Made by a program: the position numbers and the translations under genes. Of a DNA stretch of 64,000 nt, positions 1-6,733 are shown in pieces (the stretch's first letter is position 1; every line of letters starts with the position of its first letter). The notes under the pieces were generated by a model. It did not search any database. It was given only the letters and a program-made list of their open reading frames with translations, and had not been told where the DNA came from. Source of the DNA: an uncultured Lachnospiraceae bacterium (lineage in GTDB: Bacteria; Bacillota; Clostridia; Lachnospirales; Lachnospiraceae); contig CAJTOR010000007.1 in assembly GCA_910577675.1 (NCBI GenBank), positions 6,043 to 70,042 of the forward strand. Reading direction: 5' to 3'.

Positions 1-187
1 CCCTTCCCTTTTCAGAGGAAATCCCCTCCGTTTCACTCCTGGGATTTTCTCTGCGGTGCTGTCCGGACATATGCTGTTTTAAAGTTCCGCATATGTCCTT
101 CCATCACCCTTCCCTTTTCAGAGGAAATCCCCTCCGTTTCACTCCTGGGATTTCCTCTGCGACGCTGTCCGGACATATGCTGTTTTA
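1..187. repeat. Tandem intergenic repeat, period 106 bp, with hairpins
   Basis: Bases 1-80 recur almost identically at 107-186, an offset of 106. Each copy holds an inverted repeat with 13-base arms: CAGAGGAAATCCC and GGGATTTCCTCTG around a 15-base loop. The second copy is perfect and the first has one change. Between the copies, GGACATATGC (65-74) pairs with GCATATGTCC (89-98). The array sits just past the stop of the decarboxylase beta subunit, so it lies in that operon's 3' region and may stop or stabilise the transcript. It may continue left of the window. No U-tract follows the stems on the minus strand, so a classical terminator is not certain. Confidence 0.8.
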
Positions 188-199
188 ATTAATAGATTT

Positions 200-1357
200 T
201 TATACTCCGAATATTGCCATAAATACACCTGCTGCAACTGCCGTGCCGATAACACCGGCAACGTTAGGTCCCATCGCGTGCATAAGAAGGAAGTTGGTCG
301 GGTCAGCCTCCGCGCCAACCTTCTGGGATACACGCGCCGCCATAGGTACGGCGGACACACCCGCGGAACCGATCAGAGGATTTACCTTGCCATGCGTTGC
401 CTTGGACATAACCTTGCCGAACATCACACCGGCAGCAGTACCAAGACCAAAAGCAATCAGACCGAGCGCCACAATTTTAAGGGTATCCCATTTCAAGAAT
501 GCTTCCGCACTCGTTGTTGCGCCAACAGAAGTACCAAGCAGGATAACAACAATGTACATCAACGCATTCGACGCGGTTTCTGTAAGCTGCTTTACCACGC
601 CGCTCTCGCGGAACAGATTGCCGAGCATAAGCATGCCGACAAGCGGTGCCGTGGAAGGAAGAATCAGGACAACAACCACCGTCACGATAACCGGGAACAG
701 GATTCTCTCAAGTTTCGATACCGGACGAAGCTGCTCCATCTTAATCTTGCGCTCCTCCTCCGTTGTCAGAAGACGCATGATCGGAGGCTGGATAATCGGT
801 ACAAGCGACATGTAAGAATATGCTGCCACAGCGATCGGTCCCATATAATCCGTCTGCCCAAGCTTTCCTGCAAGGAAAATAGAAGTCGGGCCGTCCGCAC
901 CGCCGATAATCGAGATTGCCGCTGCCGCCTTATCATTAAATCCCATCAGGATCGCCATCAAGTAAGCCCCGAATATACCGATCTGAGCCGCAGCGCCAAG
1001 CAGGAAACTCAGCGGGTTCGCAATCAGTGGACCGAAGTCCGTCATCGCACCGACACCCATAAAGATCAGGGACGGCAGGATACTCCACTCATCTAACAGA
1101 TAAAAATAGTGGAGCAATCCGCCCGCGTGTGAGATACCTGCCTCATCCACGTAGGGCGATGCCATAATATCAGGATACATATTTACCAAAAGCATACCAA
1201 ACGAGATAGGAACCAGCAAAAGAGGCTCATATCCCTTTTTGATTGCCAGATACAGGAAAAACAGCGCCACAAAAATCATCAGTACATTGCCCCAGCTCAA
1301 CGAGGCAAAGGCAGTCTGCTTGGCGAGGTTTTCCAGGGTTTCCATAACATAATCCAT
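200..1357 (-). CDS. mmdB: Sodium-translocating decarboxylase beta subunit (OadB/MmdB family)
   Basis: Membrane subunit that decarboxylates carboxybiotin and couples this to export of sodium ions. The protein has 385 residues with many hydrophobic segments. It carries the family signature GGADGPTSIF at about residues 152-161, which includes the conserved aspartate known in OadB. The start is the ATG at 1357 because GGAGG lies 8 bases upstream; a longer reading to 1384 lacks a site. It is the last gene of an alpha-gamma-carrier-beta operon, the usual order for methylmalonyl-CoA decarboxylases. Oxaloacetate or glutaconyl-CoA decarboxylase beta subunits look alike, so the substrate comes from the alpha subunit, not from this gene. 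Confidence 0.93.
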   Translation of the reverse strand: MDYVMETLENLAKQTAFASLSWGNVLMIFVALFFLYLAIKKGYEPLLLVPISFGMLLVNMYPDIMASPYVDEAGISHAGGLLHYFYLLDEWSILPSLIFMGVGAMTDFGPLIANPLSFLLGAAAQIGIFGAYLMAILMGFNDKAAAAISIIGGADGPTSIFLAGKLGQTDYMGPIAVAAYSYMSLVPIIQPPIMRLLTTEEERKIKMEQLRPVSKLERILFPVIVTVVVVLILPSTAPLVGMLMLGNLFRESGVVKQLTETASNALMYIVVILLGTSVGATTSAEAFLKWDTLKIVALGLIAFGLGTAAGVMFGKVMSKATHGKVNPLIGSAGVSAVPMAARVSQKVGAEADPTNFLLMHAMGPNVAGVIGTAVAAGVFMAIFGV

Positions 1358-1388
1358 TTCGTTACCTCCACGAAAATTCTGCAAATCC

Positions 1389-1760
1389 TTAGTTCAGGGT
1401 CGCCAAAACCTCTCCAGCCTCCACGCTCGCGCCAACAGAAGTATTGATGCTCGCAATCGTGCCATCCTGCGGAGCAACGATCTCATTCTCCATCTTCATC
1501 GCCTCAAGTACAAGTACAGCCTCGCCCTTCTTTACAGCTTTGCCCGCCTCCGCCTTGATTGCAAGAATCTTGCCAGGCATCGGTGCGGTCACTTTCACAC
1601 TGCCCTGGGCACCTGCCGCAGCAGGCTTTGCTGCCTTAGGAGCCGCTGCCTTCGGGGCAGCCTTTGGAGCGGCTGCGGCAACCGGTGCTGCTCCCTCCAC
1701 ACCTTCCTCAACGGTTACATCATAAACATTGCCATTCACTGTGATTGTATAACTCTTCAT
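1389..1760 (-). CDS. mmdC: Biotin carboxyl carrier subunit
   Basis: Carrier protein of 123 residues that shuttles CO2 on biotin from the carboxyltransferase to the membrane beta subunit. The C-terminal half (about 54-123) is a biotinyl domain with EAMKMEN, where Lys89 is the biotinylated residue. An Ala/Pro/Lys-rich flexible linker (about 23-52) precedes it, typical of decarboxylase carriers. The start at 1760 has GGAGG upstream; an in-frame extension to 1799 has no support. It lies 31 bases before the beta gene and about 100 bases after the gamma gene in the same operon. Confidence 0.93.
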   Translation of the reverse strand: MKSYTITVNGNVYDVTVEEGVEGAAPVAAAAPKAAPKAAAPKAAKPAAAGAQGSVKVTAPMPGKILAIKAEAGKAVKKGEAVLVLEAMKMENEIVAPQDGTIASINTSVGASVEAGEVLATLN

Positions 1761-1856
1761 TATTTTCCTCCATTCTTCCGCAAAATAGCGGAATACCATA
1801 ATAAATTAAATTTGAAATCAAAATCTCTTCGGATCTCAATGGATCGAATCCACCCA

Positions 1857-2312
1857 TCACGCATTCCGCCAATTTGCTTTTCCTACCTTGCGGATACTCC
1901 TTATCACAAGCCCGTCCGCAGGCACCTCGATACCCTCTGCCTCCTCATAGGCATGGATTGCCGCTGTCACAACCGCAACCAGTTCAAGGTCATCGGATAA
2001 GTCTTCCTCTTCCTCCACCGTCGGCACAGGTACAGGTACCGCGGGCATCGGTGCCTGTGCCGCCTTCTTTGCCGCCTGGTTCGCTTCAAACTTATTAATA
2101 TATTTGAAAAGTGAAATAATCCATGCGATCAGAAGCAGCACAATAAAAACGATCAAAATACCCATAACTGTATTGAGAAGCGCTGTCATCATCCGCTCGC
2201 CCAGGCTCTTCTTCTGCGTGGCTTCCGTGGCTGCCATCGCCACAAACGGGTTTGCAAAAAGCACTCCAAAAATACCGCCTGCAAATGCCGCAATCTTTTT
2301 GATATTTTTCAT
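1857..2312 (-). CDS. mmdD: Decarboxylase gamma/delta subunit (OadG-like)
   Basis: Small membrane subunit of 151 residues, thought to hold the soluble carboxyltransferase and carrier on the membrane beta subunit. A hydrophobic, signal-like N-terminus (about 5-28) is followed by a strong transmembrane segment (about 47-68), then a Pro/Val linker and an acidic stretch. The C-terminus ends in a conserved-looking segment with VIRSIRKVGKANWR. This two-segment design is larger than many OadG proteins, and assignment rests on topology and position between alpha and carrier genes. Spacing to the alpha gene is 15 bases, so co-translation is likely. Confidence 0.82.
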   Translation of the reverse strand: MKNIKKIAAFAGGIFGVLFANPFVAMAATEATQKKSLGERMMTALLNTVMGILIVFIVLLLIAWIISLFKYINKFEANQAAKKAAQAPMPAVPVPVPTVEEEEDLSDDLELVAVVTAAIHAYEEAEGIEVPADGLVIRSIRKVGKANWRNA

Positions 2313-2327
2313 AAATGCATCACCTCA

Positions 2328-3779
2328 TCAAACCGTGCCATGCTTCTTTGCTGGCAGGCTTTCCCTCTTTGTGAATAACATCTCAAAGCCGTAGAGCAGG
2401 TGTTTGCGCAGGGCATCCGGTGCAAGCACGGCATCAACATAGCCCCTCTTTGCCGCTGCTAACGCGCTCTGGGAAAGGGCATCGTACTCTTTCGCCTTCT
2501 CCTCTTTAAGCTTCACTGCATCCTCTCCCTTCAATTCGTCCGAATACATAATCTGGACTGCAAGCCCCGCATCCATCGTCCCGATCTTTGCACCCTCCAA
2601 TGCATAGACTAAGTCCGCCCCAATATGTTTCGAATTCATTGTAACATAGGCGCTCCCATAAGCCTTCTCCGTTATCACATTAATCTTAGGCACCGTGGCA
2701 CTTGCAAATGCATATGTCAATTTCGCTGCCGCAATCCCGATACTGGAAGCTTCCGGGACTGTCGCCGCATATCCGGACACATTTGTTAAAGTAAGAACCG
2801 GGATGCCGAATGCATCACAGAATTTTACAAAACTCTCCGCCTTATAGCAGCCAGCCGTAGTCAGCCTGTCCTCATATTTCGCGACAGTTTTCCCCTTTTC
2901 GTCAAGTTCCGCCGTGCGGTTTGCAACCGCCCCTACAGTCATCCCGTTAAGACGGATAAAACCAGTTACCATCTCCTTGGCGTAATCCTTCTTCACCTCG
3001 ATAAAAAGACTGTTATCCGAAATATCGGAAAGTGCGAGCGTCGTATCGGAAAGTTCCGCAGTAAGATTGTCAAGCGTGCGGTTTAAATCGTCCGTGTCAG
3101 TTTCTCCCGCCGCTTCCTCCGCATTGTTATATGGAAGCACTGCCATAAGCCCGCGGATTCCTTCAACCAACGCTTCATCCGTGCCACAGACAAAATCTGC
3201 CACACCCTTTGCAGCCATGTAACCTGCCGCCGCAGTATCACATTTACCGGTATTGTTGCCGTCAAGTGTATTTGGAGCATTCACAAACAATTTGCCGTTC
3301 TTCTCTTCCATAAAGACAAAATCGCTCATGGATGCAAGAACTGCACTCCCGCCGCCACAGCTACCGACCACCGCTGTAATCTGCGGGATAATACCGGATG
3401 CCTGCGCCTGTTTTAAATAAATACCGCCGAATGCTGCGAGCGCGTCCGTCGCCTCCTGCAACCTAAGCCCCGCACAATCCACAAAACCGATAACCGGCGC
3501 ACCAACCTTTAACGCGAGGTCATATAACGCCATAATCTTCTTCGCGTGCATCTCACCCATCGTCCCGTTCATCACGGAAACATCCTGTCCGTAGACATAG
3601 GCAAGCCTGCCGTGGATCACACCGTACCCGGTAATGACACCATCCGAAGGAGCCTCTTTCCCCTGTAAGTTAAAATCGGTATTTCTCTTTGTAACCAAAG
3701 CGCCGATCTCAACGAAACTGTTTGCGTCGAGCAAAGAAAGAATCCTGTCCCTTGCTGACATTTGCGTTGTAGTACTCAT
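2328..3779 (-). CDS. mmdA: Biotin-dependent carboxyltransferase, methylmalonyl-CoA decarboxylase alpha type
   Basis: Carboxyltransferase subunit of 483 residues that moves the carboxyl group from an acyl-CoA to biotin. It has the two crotonase-like halves of acyl-CoA carboxyltransferases: CoA-binding glycine-rich segments around GSCGGGSAVLASMSDF in the N half and KAYGSAYVTMNSKHIGAD in the C half. At 483 residues it is shorter than the usual ~510 of MmdA but complete. Together with its three partners it most likely decarboxylates methylmalonyl-CoA to propionyl-CoA and pumps sodium; malonyl- or glutaconyl-CoA cannot be excluded. It is the first gene of the operon, behind a leader of about 200 bases. 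Confidence 0.85.
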   Translation of the reverse strand: MSTTTQMSARDRILSLLDANSFVEIGALVTKRNTDFNLQGKEAPSDGVITGYGVIHGRLAYVYGQDVSVMNGTMGEMHAKKIMALYDLALKVGAPVIGFVDCAGLRLQEATDALAAFGGIYLKQAQASGIIPQITAVVGSCGGGSAVLASMSDFVFMEEKNGKLFVNAPNTLDGNNTGKCDTAAAGYMAAKGVADFVCGTDEALVEGIRGLMAVLPYNNAEEAAGETDTDDLNRTLDNLTAELSDTTLALSDISDNSLFIEVKKDYAKEMVTGFIRLNGMTVGAVANRTAELDEKGKTVAKYEDRLTTAGCYKAESFVKFCDAFGIPVLTLTNVSGYAATVPEASSIGIAAAKLTYAFASATVPKINVITEKAYGSAYVTMNSKHIGADLVYALEGAKIGTMDAGLAVQIMYSDELKGEDAVKLKEEKAKEYDALSQSALAAAKRGYVDAVLAPDALRKHLLYGFEMLFTKRESLPAKKHGTV

Positions 3780-3985
3780 TTTCAGCCCTCCATAATTATA
3801 TTAAATATTGACTCTCCCCCCCCCAAAAAACGGGTCTGCCGCCTGCCTTAAACCTCACTGCTGCCTTAACCGACAAAAATCCTGGAGCTTCCACACCAGG
3901 CTTCCCACAAGGATTAAAATGGCAATCCGCAAACAATAATATACCTAAACTTCCAGCTTAGAGGAAGAAAAGCCAAATTTGTTCC
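3780..3985 (-). promoter_or_regulatory. Long 5' leader of the decarboxylase operon
   Basis: About 200 untranslated bases lie between the promoter at 3992-4020 and the mmdA start. On the minus strand the leader contains a small hairpin (CCTGG and CCAGG arms) followed by ATTTTTG, and further down a run of nine G (the C run at 3816-3824). The ribosome site GGAGGG is near 3787-3792. The length and the terminator-like element suggest attenuation or another RNA-level control, but I do not recognise a known riboswitch. No gene is seen here. Confidence 0.4.
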
Positions 3986-3991
3986 AATTAT

Positions 3992-4020
3992 ATTATATTC
4001 CTTTATTGCCAAGATTTCAA
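3992..4020 (-). promoter_or_regulatory. Sigma-A type promoter for the mmdA operon
   Basis: On the minus strand TTGAAA (4015-4020), a 17-base spacer, then a perfect TATAAT (3992-3997). It begins directly after the island terminator at 4023-4060, so the operon is insulated from the upstream island. Confidence 0.78.
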
Positions 4021-4022
4021 GC

Positions 4023-4060
4023 AAAAAGCGTAAGAAAATTAAAATTTTCTTACGCTTTTT
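4023..4060 (-). terminator. Rho-independent terminator of the Hsp70/GTPase island
   Basis: Perfect 17-base inverted repeat with a 4-base loop (4040-4043). The arms end in A5/T5, so it can act in both directions. It lies about 240 bases past the GTPase stop. The stretch 4061-4297 between them is AT-rich and holds no supported gene. Confidence 0.85.
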
Positions 4061-4297
4061 AAAAAGCAAACCACTTCTGCTATAACTACACATACAAATT
4101 TTACATATCCCATTCTTCTTAATCTGCTTATTTTCTTGCATTCCCCCAGTACTACATCGAACCACCACAATGGTTGTTCGGAATATTTTGATGTTCGCCA
4201 AAATATTATGGAAGATATAATGTATTTTTATCTACAAACATTTTATAACGTCTACGGTTTATTTTTGAACACTCAATATAATACTAGCTAAACCATC

Positions 4298-6721
4298 CTA
4301 AATGTTTTGTGGTACATAGACACTTACAATAGCCTGATCGATCACCTGCCTAAGCTGCTCAAACTTGTCAGAAAGATTATTAATGGTCTGCCTTTCTGAT
4401 ACAAAAACATTTCCTTCACGCATCTGACGATTTAAGACATCTGACCATTCCCGATGGTAACAAAAATCAAAAAATCTAAGAAAATAATAAATCTCCGATT
4501 CAATTTGACGCGAGATAGGAATAAGGTGCGATATTTTGTAAATATCAGAATCCTTAATGGATTGAATAAACAAATCCAATTGCTGATTCATCTTCCTGAC
4601 CAGCCAGTCAGTTTCCTTATTATTATCCTGTTCTTCCGCCTTATCATTTTCTTTGACCGGATGCACTGTTCCTTCCCTCTGCACTACTTTCTGAGGCATG
4701 GCTTGCATCAATGGCACACCACTTTTTACCAATCCGGATCGTTCTGCTGATAAATCTGTATCAACTGTTTCCTTCTTTATCGTTTCAGTTATAACATTGA
4801 AACATTTTTCAGCCTCTTCATTAAATAATAGCTTTAACACACCTTTCGTTTCACTTAATTTAAAAGTGTGAACCGACAAAAACGCATCCCTCAACACAAC
4901 CAATTCTTGCCGTTCCCCGAACAATTGATCTGCCATTTCAAGAAAAAATGTGTCGCTCTCCGGTGCTGGGCATTTCTCCTTCTCAAACTTGAATTTATCT
5001 AGGAATGCCACCGCCAATTGCTGCTTAAATGTCCTCTCAATCTCATCAAGTTTGGTAGATCTCCGGCTGCCAATATTGCGCACTACCCGCTGTAATTCGC
5101 CAAAAGCACGACTGTACATGGATGACCGTTCCGTCGCATATCTGAGCGGCCAACATATAGAAACCGTACTTATCTTTCCTTCGCCCGCTTCTTTCAGTGC
5201 ACCAACCTGCTGCAAACTCTCTTCCCAAAATTCGTCCCGCAATTTACTGCCTTCTTTATGGTAATTGTCACATATTCCACGGATATCATCAATAAAACTT
5301 TGAAATACTTCTGGAAATTTCTGGGATACAATATCCTCCTGTACAGGAACACAAACCGCAGAACAGCCCTCCCTCAGTTTTGAGAAAAGCGCATTGGCAT
5401 CTCTAACTTTATTCTTTGCTGCTGTTTCAATCCTTTCATCAACTTGGCGCAAATGGCGAGAAAGCGATTCCAACAATGGCATAATACTTTTCACTCGGAC
5501 TTCATTTTTTTCACTTACATCAATCACTTCCTTGAACACAACATTCTGCGCCATATCCGCCGCCTTATCCTCAAAAGTATCAAGAAATTTTATGCACTCA
5601 TTCCAATTAGTTCCATCATGGTTGACTATAACCCCCATCCACCACCGCATATCCTCATTCATATAGCGAGGATACAATTTTCTGTTTAAGATATCGTACA
5701 TTCTAGTATCGATTATACCACCATGATCCGCCTGCGGTCTAAAAAAGTATAGAACGGCATCACTGTAACTATCAATGGCTTCATACATCTTTTCTGTTGT
5801 ACCATCTGCCAAATCTCCTAATCCAACCGTATCCACAAGCCGGATTTGATTGACATCCATCAGTTCAAAATTACAGTAGATCTCCGCTTGTTTTACAGCA
5901 ATATAACGATAAAACGGGATGGCATCCGCCCCATGTGCATCCGAAGTACCACCATCGTGCTTCGCTACATATTTCTGTATTTCCGATGGCTCTGTACAGA
6001 TAAGCTTTCCCTCTTCCGTTTCGTTCCTGTTACTGTCCTTTTGTATATAGGGATACCATATATTAAAATTTTCCACATACATTTTAATAAAGTCCAAAAC
6101 AAACCCTCTTTCACCTAATATTGCGTTACCTGTCATATAATTCGACAGTTCACTTGGCGACTGACTACCTACCTGGTCAAGTGACTGAAACCGGTTTTCA
6201 ATTCCTGTGATATCCTTGAATTTACGGTTAATCTCTGTTAGGATCTCTGCTTCTGTCTTAAATGTAAAAATACCCTCCACACCCCGAATATTGTTGTTAT
6301 TTTCAATAATAGAACTAACACCAGTACAAAAACTACCTGGAAAAGAAGGAATGCACTCGTTATCAAGTCCACTTACTGTCTGTAAAAACCGACTTTTCCC
6401 TGCCCTGGAGTCCCCCACCACAGAAATATTAACAGTGTCCCGACCAAACCGGCTGATCAGATGATCCAATTCCTTAACCGCATTCTTATAGGCTTCAATA
6501 CTCTTTCGAACCAACTCCAAATTTCCCATTAATTTCATCAGCCAAGGGTTACTCTCCAGCATTTTGTTAAAGTTCACATCATTCGCTGCCAACGTAAGTT
6601 TTTCTTCCAACAACATAAGTTTTTGCTCAATGTCAGCCAACTCATTTCTCTTTGCCTTCAATGCCTCCCCTTTGCCCTGTCTGTCCTTGATAATCCTACC
6701 GATGACCTCACTTATTTCCAT
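4298..6721 (-). CDS. Dynamin-like large GTPase, partner of the adjacent Hsp70-like protein
   Basis: Predicted P-loop GTPase of 807 residues. A helical coiled N-terminus (about 1-95) leads to Walker A GDSRAGKS (about 103-110), a G3 motif DTVGLGD (about 297-303) and a G4-like VNHDG (about 365-370), which differs from the usual N/T-K-x-D. The region after about 400 is long, helical and without recognisable enzyme motifs, as in dynamin-family stalks. No clear transmembrane segment is seen. The start is the ATG at 6721, 7 bases after AGGAGG; the ATG at 6727 is too close. The ribosome site overlaps the stop of the Hsp70-like gene, so the two are translationally coupled. The large-ATPase plus GTPase pairing recalls SrfB/SrfC, a resemblance in size and design only. 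Function unknown. Confidence 0.78.
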   Translation of the reverse strand: MEISEVIGRIIKDRQGKGEALKAKRNELADIEQKLMLLEEKLTLAANDVNFNKMLESNPWLMKLMGNLELVRKSIEAYKNAVKELDHLISRFGRDTVNISVVGDSRAGKSRFLQTVSGLDNECIPSFPGSFCTGVSSIIENNNNIRGVEGIFTFKTEAEILTEINRKFKDITGIENRFQSLDQVGSQSPSELSNYMTGNAILGERGFVLDFIKMYVENFNIWYPYIQKDSNRNETEEGKLICTEPSEIQKYVAKHDGGTSDAHGADAIPFYRYIAVKQAEIYCNFELMDVNQIRLVDTVGLGDLADGTTEKMYEAIDSYSDAVLYFFRPQADHGGIIDTRMYDILNRKLYPRYMNEDMRWWMGVIVNHDGTNWNECIKFLDTFEDKAADMAQNVVFKEVIDVSEKNEVRVKSIMPLLESLSRHLRQVDERIETAAKNKVRDANALFSKLREGCSAVCVPVQEDIVSQKFPEVFQSFIDDIRGICDNYHKEGSKLRDEFWEESLQQVGALKEAGEGKISTVSICWPLRYATERSSMYSRAFGELQRVVRNIGSRRSTKLDEIERTFKQQLAVAFLDKFKFEKEKCPAPESDTFFLEMADQLFGERQELVVLRDAFLSVHTFKLSETKGVLKLLFNEEAEKCFNVITETIKKETVDTDLSAERSGLVKSGVPLMQAMPQKVVQREGTVHPVKENDKAEEQDNNKETDWLVRKMNQQLDLFIQSIKDSDIYKISHLIPISRQIESEIYYFLRFFDFCYHREWSDVLNRQMREGNVFVSERQTINNLSDKFEQLRQVIDQAIVSVYVPQNI

Positions 6722-6733
6722 TACCATTCCTCC

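Noticed and set aside
278..1096. Long plus-strand reading frames opposite mmdB
   Set aside because: They are antisense shadows of a well-supported membrane protein gene; the protein is rich in Arg/His and shows no motif.
4150..4190. CGAACC...GTTGTTCG as a LexA-type operator
   Set aside because: The half sites are too far apart (not 4 bases) and the arms have a mismatch; no promoter fits.
3914..4201. 95-codon minus-strand reading frame
   Set aside because: It runs through the perfect terminator 4023-4060 and the mmdA promoter, has no ribosome site and a random-looking protein.
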